Below are positions 26,343 to 34,280 of a stretch of 64,000 nt of DNA, one piece after another (the stretch's first letter is position 1; each line of letters starts with the position of its first letter). The notes below the pieces were generated by a model. The model saw only the letters and a program-made list of their open reading frames with translations. It did no database searches and was not told the origin of the DNA. The position numbers were made by a program, and so were the translations under genes. Source of the DNA: G963667855 sp963667855 (lineage in GTDB: Bacteria > Planctomycetota > Phycisphaerae > UBA1845); the NCBI GenBank assembly GCA_963667855.2, contig CAXXKI010000029.1, positions 558,001 through 622,000 on the forward strand. The letters are read 5' to 3'.

Positions 26343-27758
26343 TTATTCCTCTTCCTCGTCGCTATCCAGCTTTATCGGTAACTTGGTAAATACCTCAGTT
26401 CCTTCGACGATCCCCTCGCCCTCGATCAGCTCAGCGTAAAGGCCGTTATCCAATCCAAACCGGCAGGGTACGAACTTCCTGTCGGCGTCCGGATCCTGAG
26501 GGTTATCGCTCTTGGCGACTTCCTGTTTTACCCAAACGCCGAGTTCTCCGGACGGGCCGGTACGAATCGCCTCGTGAGGCACCAGTATTACATTGTGTAC
26601 GGCCTCTGCGGTAAACTCCACATCGGCCTGCATACCCAATACCAACGCCAGTTTCTTGCGATTAGGGCTGGTAACCCGGATATCCACCAGGTAAGTAACG
26701 ATATTCTGCACCTTCTTCGGCTCGGGATAAATTCGCTCGATAACACCTTCAAATGTTTCATCCCGGAAGGAATCGACATTGATTTTAACCGGCGTGCCTT
26801 CGGCGTTTATGTGCTCGACGACCCCCGAGGTACTGACCATGGGTTGCACCTCATCGGATTTCAACTCTCTGGCCAGGTCTTCGCCGCCGGGGCGTGCCTT
26901 CGGTGCTGCCAGCCACAATACGGCTCCGATATCCGCATCAGAGACTTCGGTTCTGACGTAGAGATCGGAGATGTCGGCCACCACCGCGAGGATCGTACCG
27001 CCGGTGAATGTGGTTTTACCACCTTGAACCACTTCGCCCTCTTCGACGTCCAATCGGGAGATCATACCGTCTATCGGCGCGGTGATTTCCGTTTCCCGCA
27101 GTCGCTCCAGGGCATCGTTGTAAACCGTCTGCGTCGACTCGAAGGTCTTTTCCGCCAGGACAACATCCTGCTCGGCCAGGTCGATCATTATCTCCGCCTG
27201 CTTCCGCTCCGCCTTCAAGGACTCCACCTGGGAGAGGGCTTTGTCATATGTCACCTGGGCATGAATCAATTCCAGTTCCGCGGTGTGCGAGTCAACATGA
27301 ATTCTTTCCGTTTTTTCGAGACTGAACTTCGCTTCAACCAGCGTCGCTTCGGCACCTTTGAGCTGAGCGTCTATGCTGGCCAGGCTGGCTGTCTTTCGCT
27401 GAGTCAGAGCCAGCTTCTGCTTCTCCAGGGTTGCCTTGGCTTTTTCCACATCGGTCAGGGCACGAGTAACGCTTCGCTGTTCATCTTCCGGATCGAGTTT
27501 GATGATTACCGTTCCCTTGGCAACCATCTGCCCCACTTCAACAGGGATATCCACAACCTCGCCACTGGCTTCAGGCTTGATCTCGCTACGGGATTTGGGC
27601 TCGATTTCGCCTGTACCGGTTATGGGAATGGTCAGATCACCTCTGCCGACTGTTTCCGTTTTAGCCTGTAAAAATCCGAGATCCAGCTTTTTCTGGGAGA
27701 GATTGTACCCCCCCCACACAACCAGCACCACAACCAGCAATAAGATGACTTTTTTCAT
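26343..27758 (-). CDS. MacA/HlyD-like periplasmic adaptor
   Basis: 471 aa from ATG 27758 (GGAG ten bases upstream; the longer frame to 27899 has no site). One N-terminal membrane anchor, then a biotinyl-lipoyl-like half (G-T-G-E-I-E-P-K ... P-E-A-S-G-E-V-V-D-I-P-V-E-V-G), a long coiled coil (about 90-210), the second lipoyl half (I-T-A-P-I-D-G-M-I-S-R-L-D-V-E-E-G) and a membrane-proximal beta-barrel. This is the periplasmic partner of the MacB-type ATPase/permease. The acidic tail D-E-E-E-E is unusual. It heads the apparent operon. Confidence 0.92.
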   Translation of the reverse strand: MKKVILLLVVVLVVWGGYNLSQKKLDLGFLQAKTETVGRGDLTIPITGTGEIEPKSRSEIKPEASGEVVDIPVEVGQMVAKGTVIIKLDPEDEQRSVTRALTDVEKAKATLEKQKLALTQRKTASLASIDAQLKGAEATLVEAKFSLEKTERIHVDSHTAELELIHAQVTYDKALSQVESLKAERKQAEIMIDLAEQDVVLAEKTFESTQTVYNDALERLRETEITAPIDGMISRLDVEEGEVVQGGKTTFTGGTILAVVADISDLYVRTEVSDADIGAVLWLAAPKARPGGEDLARELKSDEVQPMVSTSGVVEHINAEGTPVKINVDSFRDETFEGVIERIYPEPKKVQNIVTYLVDIRVTSPNRKKLALVLGMQADVEFTAEAVHNVILVPHEAIRTGPSGELGVWVKQEVAKSDNPQDPDADRKFVPCRFGLDNGLYAELIEGEGIVEGTEVFTKLPIKLDSDEEEE

Positions 27759-27952
27759 CCGGGCAATACTCCAATTTCTCAAAGTCGTCAGGCGCAATCC
27801 AACCGGATTAGCCGGGGTGTTACTTATACTGCATAAAAAGCAGAATAGCGCCGCGCTGTAACAATTCCACACGCCAGCAGCAAATATAACGCTCTCCAAG
27901 CTCCCTCACAATCACCGCTTTTTCCAAAGTCGTCCGCTGATGTCCGACTTTG

Positions 27953-28507
27953 TCAACCGGATCGCTTATCTTGAGACTCCAACCGCTGTTCCTTCAGTCT
28001 CAATCGAACCTGTGAAAAGAAACCGAAATAGGAAGCCGAAGCGTAATCGGGATAGGTCCATTGCCAGGTGCGCCAGCAACCACTCTCAAATCCAAGTGTC
28101 AGCTCAGCGAAGATCCCCTTACTTAGATAAATTCGATGAGGCTGTTTTTTGGTCGTCGCCAGTACCAGACTCCCGAGGGTGATGTAGCCCGGATCGATAT
28201 TGACCGGTCTGCCGCCTCCGAACGAACTACCAAATCTCTGCTCGAGCCCGTTAGTCGCCAGCTTGGTGTCGGCGAGGTGATCCATGGCAAAAAGCTCGGA
28301 AAACGCTAGAAACTGGCGGAAAACGCGTGATCCCAGCTCAGACTCATAATAGCTGCTGTTCTCGAAAGGCCAGATATCGCTGACCATCTCCACCTTATTA
28401 TCTAAGATCTCCTCCAGTTCCTGCCCGGCAAGTTCAAACCAATCCTTGTCGCCGGCGAGGAGACCGACAACCAGTTTCGCTTTTTCTGGTACCTTTATTT
28501 CTCCCAT
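27953..28507 (-). CDS. DUF4416 family protein
   Basis: 184 aa, soluble. The start M-G-E-I-K-V-P-E-K-A-K-L-V-V-G-L-L-A-G and the stretch S-D-I-W-P-F-E-N-S-S-Y-Y match DUF4416 proteins, which are spread in planctomycetes and deltaproteobacteria and have no known activity. Further conserved elements include N-I-D-P-G-Y-I-T-L-G-S-L-V-L-A-T-T-K and the C-terminal W-T-Y-P-D-Y. Divergent from the M20 dipeptidase gene with about 100 bp between; the adaptor gene follows on the same strand 195 bp later. Confidence 0.88.
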   Translation of the reverse strand: MGEIKVPEKAKLVVGLLAGDKDWFELAGQELEEILDNKVEMVSDIWPFENSSYYESELGSRVFRQFLAFSELFAMDHLADTKLATNGLEQRFGSSFGGGRPVNIDPGYITLGSLVLATTKKQPHRIYLSKGIFAELTLGFESGCWRTWQWTYPDYASASYFGFFSQVRLRLKEQRLESQDKRSG

Positions 28508-28604
28508 TGATTCAGAGTGTAACCGCAGTTACTTGGACACGCCATTAATCCGCGATTACAATACCCTTCTGGTTCGTTTTCCCCTTTTTTCGCGAGGAGA
28601 TATC

Positions 28605-29972
28605 GTGATCGATCAAGTCATAGCCTACATAGAAAGCAACAAAGACCAGTACCTCAACCGGCTCAACGACTTTTTGAAGATCCCGTGTATCTCGACTGCT
28701 CCAACGGCCAAGCCTGACATGCGTAAAGCGGCGGAGTGGGTATTAAAAGTGTTCACTGACTGCGGCATTGAAGCGGCGATCATCGATACGGACGGGCACC
28801 CGGCCGTCATCGCGGATACGGGACAGGTGGATAATGGCGGTCCGGTCATAACCGTCTACGGCCATTACGATGTACAACCTACCGGCGATCTCAGTCTTTG
28901 GAATTCCGGTCCGTTTGAGCCTGAAATCCGCGACGGAAGGATTTACGCTCGCGGCTCTGCCGACGACAAAGGTCAGGTTTTGACCCATATGCTGGCCGCG
29001 GAGGCATGGCGAAAGGTTCACGGAAAGCTACCCATCCGAATCAAATTCGTTATTGAAGGTGAAGAGGAAATCGGATCTCCCAACCTGGTCAAATTGATCG
29101 AAGATAACGCCGAGCGACTTGCCTGCGACTATGTGTGTATCTCTGATACGGCGAAGTTCGACGAAAAAACACCGGCCATCACCTACGGAACCAAAGGGAT
29201 GGTTTACAAGGAGGTTACCTACACCGGAACCACAACCGACCTGCACAGCGGAAGTTTCGGAGGAACCGTCCCCAATCCGGGAAACGCGCTGACAACCTTG
29301 CTGGCAAAGATGAAAGACGCTGATAACCGGGTAACTATCGAAGGTTTCTACGACGATGTTCAGGCCAACACGGAACAGGAACGGCAGTCGCTTAAGAATC
29401 TAAACTTCTCTGACGAGGAGTACGCGAAATCTATAGGCGCTAAAGGTCTGGACGGAGAAAAAGGGTTCACCACGCTGGAAAGGCGCTGGCTGCGCCCGAC
29501 TTTGGACGTTAATGGCCTGTTGTGTGGCTTTACGGGTGAAGGATCGATGACAGTTCTACCGGCCAAGGCGATGGCTAAGATGTCCATGCGTCTGGTTCCA
29601 AACCAGTCACCGGAAAAAATAAGTGCCGCATTCGATAAATTCGTAGCCGAGCACACTCATCCTGGAATAAAATATGAGATAAAGAATTTCACCTCCGCAG
29701 GACCATATATGTGCCCTCTGGATAACCCGGGAATCCAGAAGGCGATGGCCGCTGTAGAGGCCGGTTTTGGAGTGAAACCGGCGATGATAAGGGAAGGTGG
29801 CTCTCTACCCATCCTTCCGATGTTTAAGAAGATCCTCGGGGCAGAATCGCTAATGATGGGATTCTGTTTACCAACGTGCAACGCACACGGGCCAAACGAG
29901 TTCCTGGTTGTTGAAGATTTCTTCAACGGAATCAAAACAGCGGCTCATTTGCCAGATAAAATGGCGAATTAG
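28605..29972 (+). CDS. M20 family metallodipeptidase
   Basis: 455 aa from GTG 28605, chosen because GAGGAG is five bases upstream and the N-terminus M-I-D-Q-V-I-A-Y-I-E fits the family; an upstream ATG extension has no ribosome site. Metal ligands are evident: Y-G-H-Y-D-V-Q-P (first His), G-S-A-D-D-K-G-Q (bridging Asp), E-G-E-E-E-I-G-S (catalytic Glu and ligand), S-D-T-A and the C-terminal N-A-H-G-P-N-E. This is the two-zinc dipeptidase/carnosinase group. It would hydrolyse dipeptides in the cytoplasm and fits the peptide-uptake genes further right. Confidence 0.92.
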   Translation: MIDQVIAYIESNKDQYLNRLNDFLKIPCISTAPTAKPDMRKAAEWVLKVFTDCGIEAAIIDTDGHPAVIADTGQVDNGGPVITVYGHYDVQPTGDLSLWNSGPFEPEIRDGRIYARGSADDKGQVLTHMLAAEAWRKVHGKLPIRIKFVIEGEEEIGSPNLVKLIEDNAERLACDYVCISDTAKFDEKTPAITYGTKGMVYKEVTYTGTTTDLHSGSFGGTVPNPGNALTTLLAKMKDADNRVTIEGFYDDVQANTEQERQSLKNLNFSDEEYAKSIGAKGLDGEKGFTTLERRWLRPTLDVNGLLCGFTGEGSMTVLPAKAMAKMSMRLVPNQSPEKISAAFDKFVAEHTHPGIKYEIKNFTSAGPYMCPLDNPGIQKAMAAVEAGFGVKPAMIREGGSLPILPMFKKILGAESLMMGFCLPTCNAHGPNEFLVVEDFFNGIKTAAHLPDKMAN

Positions 29973-30017
29973 CGGCTGGTGTGGCAACCAGCACACTCGC
30001 ATGCGAACAGAGCTGGT

Positions 30018-30407
30018 ATGAAACAGAATACGAATCCAAGCGTGCTGATTCTTGATGATATGGAATTACTGCGTAACTGCATTGCCGCGCGGTTAGACGA
30101 TTTCGAGTGGCCTAACTTTCGTGCGGCGAATTCCGCCGAAGCTTACGCCTCCTTGAAAGACCATCATGTGGACGCGGCTATCGTCGATATCCAACTGGGC
30201 CGAGAAGACGGAACGGATTTTGTTCGTCAAGCTGCGGCTGAATACCCAAACCTGATGTTCGTTATGTGTACAGGAAACCCCGAGTACAAGCTCCCACCCG
30301 ATATAGCAAGCCTTCCCCAGGTTTCTCAAAATATATTCCTCAAACCTATAGAGGATATGGATGACCTTATCAGGGAAGTTGAAAAGACCTTGGCAACGAG
30401 CAAATAA
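30018..30407 (+). CDS. Stand-alone response-regulator receiver protein
   Basis: 129 aa from ATG 30018; the longer frame to 29979 has no conserved extension. The receiver fold is complete: acidic pair in L-I-L-D-D-M, phosphoryl Asp in A-I-V-D-I-Q-L-G, Thr in M-C-T-G-N and Lys in F-L-K-P-I-E-D. There is no output domain, so it acts like CheY or a phosphorelay intermediate. No histidine kinase is next to it. It lies 45 bp after the dipeptidase gene and may be co-transcribed. Confidence 0.85.
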   Translation: MKQNTNPSVLILDDMELLRNCIAARLDDFEWPNFRAANSAEAYASLKDHHVDAAIVDIQLGREDGTDFVRQAAAEYPNLMFVMCTGNPEYKLPPDIASLPQVSQNIFLKPIEDMDDLIREVEKTLATSK

Positions 30408-30424
30408 GCTTTTCATACTCCATA

Positions 30425-30483
30425 AAAAAGGCAATTACCTATAAAAACGGTCTTGGCAGACCAGACAGCCTGTTAGCCTTTTT
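30425..30483 (+). terminator. Terminator-like hairpin after the receiver gene
   Basis: Outer arms AAAAAGGC (30425-30432) and GCCTTTTT (30476-30483) enclosing a GGTCT-tggc-AGACC hairpin, ending in T residues. Confidence 0.5.
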
Positions 30484-30563
30484 CCGCGCCCGCCGGCATC
30501 TCAAGCACCGTAAAATGGCAGTCGATACCGATAAAAGTACCGTTTTTTCATCTGGAGATGCTC

Positions 30564-31703
30564 GTGAAACACCAACGCGGCTTCGCTATGCTACTGGTTC
30601 TGGTAACCGTGGTCGTTGCCACAACGCTTGCTTGTTCTTTTCTGACAGGACAGAGCACTGCCACCCAGATATCACGAAACATCGAAAGCCATGTCCAAGC
30701 CCGGGCACTGGCCGAAACAGGATTGCGCCTGGCTTTGGCGGAAATACAGGCCAACGCGAATTGGCGGCAGGATCATACCGAAGGAGAGTGGGTCAGCAAT
30801 TCATCGCTTCTGGGAGGAACGATAACCATCACCGCCGTTGACGGCGAGGACACCGACAACGACGGCACCGTGGAAGGAGACGGTAATCTGGCCGATGATC
30901 CGGATGACCCGCTAACCCTGATCGCTACGGGAAAAATCAACGAGACCACCCACGTTGCCCGGGCGACAGTTACTCCAAAACCGGGTACACCGATCAAAGT
31001 ATTATTCGCGGTGGCCGACGCCGACAATCTCACCACGGATGAAGAATCGAAAAAAACAACTTTGGAGGATTGGGGGTTCGTGGTTTCAACCATTTCCGAC
31101 AACGAATCACCGGCTACCTACAGTTCTACGTTTTCTCAATACGATGTTGCTTATATTTCCGCGGAAGCATCCGCATCGCAGATCGGTACGAAGCTGGCGA
31201 CGACCTGGCTAGGTGTGATAACCGAACTGCCCGATTTATGCGACGAATTCGGCGTTTCCGACAGCGGCTCAACTTATACTTCAAGCTCTATAAACGTAGT
31301 CGACAACACACACTATATCTGCTCCCCCTTCGCTTCCGGCAGCCTGGAAATACTGAGTACGCCGGGGGAATTGAATTGCGCAGGGAGTTCGCTTGCTGAC
31401 GACGCGATCTCTATTGCGGAAAGGCCCATGACATCACGCAGCGTCCTGGTTGCTCTAGAGGCAGGCGGTATGCTTCGCGGTGGAGGCACGGCGGATGGCA
31501 GGCGAGTCCTGCTGCCCTGGGGCGGGGCCGGTTTCTCCTTTTCGACTCTGAATAATGACGGAAAAACAATACTCAAACGGGCAATACAATGGGCAGCACA
31601 GACTCCACCGTCTCCCGAGCCCGCATTACATTATAACTTCGATACCCAATCCGGTACAAACGGTGATCGACCGCAAAGGAACGGTCAACCTGTTGATGGA
31701 TAA
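30564..31703 (+). CDS. Pseudopilin-like protein with amidotransferase-like domain, N-terminal part (frameshifted)
   Basis: Start taken as GTG 30564, six bases after GGAG; ATG 30558 touches the ribosome site. K-H-Q-R-G-F-A-M-L-L-V is a prepilin peptidase site followed by a hydrophobic helix; residue 5 is not Glu, as in GspK/PilX minor pseudopilins. Residues 1-140 resemble the 34281 product. Next (about 140-350) comes a ThuA/amidotransferase-like fold (I-K-V-L-F-A-V-A-D-A-D, R-V-L-L-P-W-G-G-A-G-F). After F-D-T-Q-S-G-T-N the frame changes twice (about 31670 and 31730), each time as if one base were extra, before reaching the LamG region at 31862. Confidence 0.75.
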   Translation: MKHQRGFAMLLVLVTVVVATTLACSFLTGQSTATQISRNIESHVQARALAETGLRLALAEIQANANWRQDHTEGEWVSNSSLLGGTITITAVDGEDTDNDGTVEGDGNLADDPDDPLTLIATGKINETTHVARATVTPKPGTPIKVLFAVADADNLTTDEESKKTTLEDWGFVVSTISDNESPATYSSTFSQYDVAYISAEASASQIGTKLATTWLGVITELPDLCDEFGVSDSGSTYTSSSINVVDNTHYICSPFASGSLEILSTPGELNCAGSSLADDAISIAERPMTSRSVLVALEAGGMLRGGGTADGRRVLLPWGGAGFSFSTLNNDGKTILKRAIQWAAQTPPSPEPALHYNFDTQSGTNGDRPQRNGQPVDG

Positions 31704-31861
31704 CGGTAACGGATCAATTGATTGGGTAAAACGATCCCGAAGCGGGTACCGGCATCTATTTTAACCAGAACGCTCAAACCGGAACCGCAATTGCCAAAAC
31801 CGAAAACGACAATACCGCGGACAATCTCAAGACCGCCCTGCAAACCAGCGACGCACTAACC

Positions 31862-33742
31862 TTGCAGGTCTTCCTCAAGGCGGAAGGCTTCGACAACTCC
31901 TACGGACGCGTACTCACATATTCACGAGATACCGGATCTACAACTCGAAACCTGACCCTGGCCGCCGACAACGATGGAGCCGAAACGGCCGACTTCATCT
32001 CCAGAGTCAAAAACGCGGGCAGTGCCACCGAATACATGCAGGATAACAAGTTCAGCATAAACACTTTCCACGTGCTGGCGTTTACGGTCGATCACAGCAT
32101 CAGTTCGGGAAATATAAAACTGTATGTCGATGGCAAGTTGATCAGCACATCGTCGGCCAGCGGCAGCTTCGACAACTGGACAAGCGAACAATTCATGCTC
32201 GGAAACGAGAAGACCGCCGATCGACCATTCCGAGGCACATTGTTCGATGTGAAGATCTGGGATAAACCATTAAGCCCGGCACAGTTGCTGGCCAACGCTC
32301 AAACCATGCTCCCGGCTGAAGATGAAGATCCCCAACTTATCGCTCTGTACGAATTCACCGAAGAACCTCCACCAAATCCGGTTTTGATCAGCCATTGGAA
32401 ACTTGATGAAAGCACCGGCGGCGGTGGAACAACGACGGCCATTGACGAAAGAACCTTGAACGATGGAACTTACACCGGAGATCCGCTGGGCGGTGAAACG
32501 GGGTTCGGCGACGGAGGGACGGCCGTCCGGTTCGACGGTTCAAACGATTACGTGCTCATACCGCACAAAGCCGACTACCTGCTGAACCAGGGAGCGGTTT
32601 CCCTGTGGTTCAACAGTGACACCATGTCCGGACATCATGGGCTTTTCTCCAAGGATTCTTCCGACTTCGATACGGGCGGACACCTGCACGTATATACCGA
32701 TGGATCGCGAGTGAAAGTGCGTCTGCAAAGTACGACAACGAGCTATGAACTCGCCTCTGGCAGCGGCGTATCGACCGGGCAATGGCATCATGTGTGCGTT
32801 AACTTCGGCGCTGGTGGAGTTAAACTATATCTCGACGGTACTCTGGCAGACTCCGACAGTTATACGGGCGGCCTGGGAACAAACTCGGGTGGTACTGGAA
32901 ACTACGAACCGCTGGTGTTGGGCTCCTGCAGTTGGGGAAGCGGAGATCTAGCTCATACTCCCCTTTCTTACTACTTCAGAGGCCTAATCGATGACGTGCG
33001 GATTTACAACTATCCGCTGAATACCGACCAGGTAAGCGATCTTTACAGTGGCGGCGAAATCAGTCCTTCGTCAGGCGTGGGTACTATCGTCAAGGACACC
33101 TGCGGGTTCGGTGGTCCGCTCGACCTGACCATCGAGGATACAAGTAAAGTAAACTGGATAGAAGGCGGTGGTTTGGAATTTACCGGTTCCACCAAAGCCG
33201 AGTCCGCCGGTTCGGCGAGTAAACTATATGACGCCCTTACCGATACCGACGAAATGACCCTGGAAGTCAAGTTCACCCCGGCCAATATCACCCAGAACGG
33301 TCCGGCGAGAATAGTCTCTTATTCCAGTGACGGCTCGAACCGAAACTTCACCTTTGGTCAAAATGCCGAGCAATACGTACAACGGCTGCGCACATCCAGC
33401 ACTTCAGCCAACGGTACGCCGGACATATCATCTTCCGACGTCCTTGATGATTCCACCATTCAACATGTAATCGTCACATTCGGAGACGGCGCGTTAAAAA
33501 CCTATCGTGATGGAAACCTCGAAGTAACCGCGGAGCGCAGTGGTTCGTTCAATTGGAATAGCACCTATCCATTCATTCTGGCCAACGAACAAACCAAAGA
33601 CCGCCCCTGGCTGGGAACGCTCTATCGAGTAGCTGTTTACGATCGCTCTCTTTCCGCCGGGCAGGTCAATAACGTGTTCAATGGCAACCCGCCGGGCAGT
33701 GACACACAAGACGCTTACACCTACGATATTGAATGGAAGTAA
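31862..33742 (+). CDS. LamG-domain region of the pseudopilin-like protein, C-terminal part (frameshifted)
   Basis: 626 codons that continue the 30564 gene in its third reading frame; coding sense reaches back to about 31732 (D-P-E-A-G-T-G-I-Y-F-N). Three concanavalin/LamG-like domains can be seen: about 31735-32330, 32380-33050 (H-W-K-L-D-E-S ... F-D-G-S-N-D-Y-V-L-I-P) and 33100-33690, the first and third related to each other (I/L-A-N-E-Q/K-T-x-D-R-P-x-x-G-T-L). LamG folds bind glycans or other ligands in secreted proteins. The corrected gene would give a minor-pilin-tipped protein of about 1060 aa. Confidence 0.75.
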   Translation: MQVFLKAEGFDNSYGRVLTYSRDTGSTTRNLTLAADNDGAETADFISRVKNAGSATEYMQDNKFSINTFHVLAFTVDHSISSGNIKLYVDGKLISTSSASGSFDNWTSEQFMLGNEKTADRPFRGTLFDVKIWDKPLSPAQLLANAQTMLPAEDEDPQLIALYEFTEEPPPNPVLISHWKLDESTGGGGTTTAIDERTLNDGTYTGDPLGGETGFGDGGTAVRFDGSNDYVLIPHKADYLLNQGAVSLWFNSDTMSGHHGLFSKDSSDFDTGGHLHVYTDGSRVKVRLQSTTTSYELASGSGVSTGQWHHVCVNFGAGGVKLYLDGTLADSDSYTGGLGTNSGGTGNYEPLVLGSCSWGSGDLAHTPLSYYFRGLIDDVRIYNYPLNTDQVSDLYSGGEISPSSGVGTIVKDTCGFGGPLDLTIEDTSKVNWIEGGGLEFTGSTKAESAGSASKLYDALTDTDEMTLEVKFTPANITQNGPARIVSYSSDGSNRNFTFGQNAEQYVQRLRTSSTSANGTPDISSSDVLDDSTIQHVIVTFGDGALKTYRDGNLEVTAERSGSFNWNSTYPFILANEQTKDRPWLGTLYRVAVYDRSLSAGQVNNVFNGNPPGSDTQDAYTYDIEWK

Positions 33743-33774
33743 TTCGTGGTACTTCCAGTAAAACCAGTAGGTCC

Positions 33775-33822
33775 GGTCAACAGACGGAATGCTTATGTAT
33801 ACCCATCGTTCCTGTTGACGAC
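33775..33822. repeat. Palindromic element copy 1
   Basis: Arms GGTCAACAG and CTGTTGAC around a core with GACGGAATGCTTATGTATACCC. It resembles the better-preserved copy at 34018-34068. Confidence 0.6.
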
Positions 33823-34017
33823 CGCGGTATACATTATTTTTGATTACAATTCCTTCAAAAGGCCTACGTTAGCCAAGTAGCCGGGGTTTTCTCTACGTCC
33901 CGATGAATCCAATTTGAGATTTCAAATTTCAGATCCATAATTCCGGAACCTTCCCGTATTATCTATAGAGACGCGAATCTGAAAAAACGCCAAAACGACA
34001 AAGATGTTTACGGTAGT

Positions 34018-34068
34018 GGTCAACATACCCGACGGAATGTTTATGTTTACCCGTCTGGTATGTTGACC
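34018..34068. repeat. Palindromic element copy 2
   Basis: Perfect 12-bp arms GGTCAACATACC (34018-34029) and GGTATGTTGACC (34057-34068), with an inner GACGG/CCGTC stem. The core GACGGAATGTTTATGTTTACCC matches copy 1, 243 bp upstream. Confidence 0.75.
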
Positions 34069-34280
34069 TGACCTACCACTCAATTCAGTTTCACTACACC
34101 TATTCCAGTTCCAATCGACGACAAAAGCCTTAAATACAAACGTACGATTCCACTGCAAACAACCCGCGTTCCATCGGGCAGTTAGATTATCCAATCTCTG
34201 AACCCACCTCGCCGGCATATCAAGCGGTTTGTTCGCCACGACGATGCACTGAGAACGGTGTTCTTTACAGGGAGGTTATC

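Larger units (their letters stand above)
33743..34280. other. Intergenic region with two related hairpins
   Basis: 538 bp between the two pseudopilin-like genes with no coding frame. It contains two copies of a palindromic element, listed separately, and a noisy AT-rich stretch near 33905-34000. Confidence 0.55.

Noticed and set aside
26574..27671. 365-codon plus-strand frame
   Set aside because: Antisense shadow of the MacA-like adaptor; no motif and no ribosome site.
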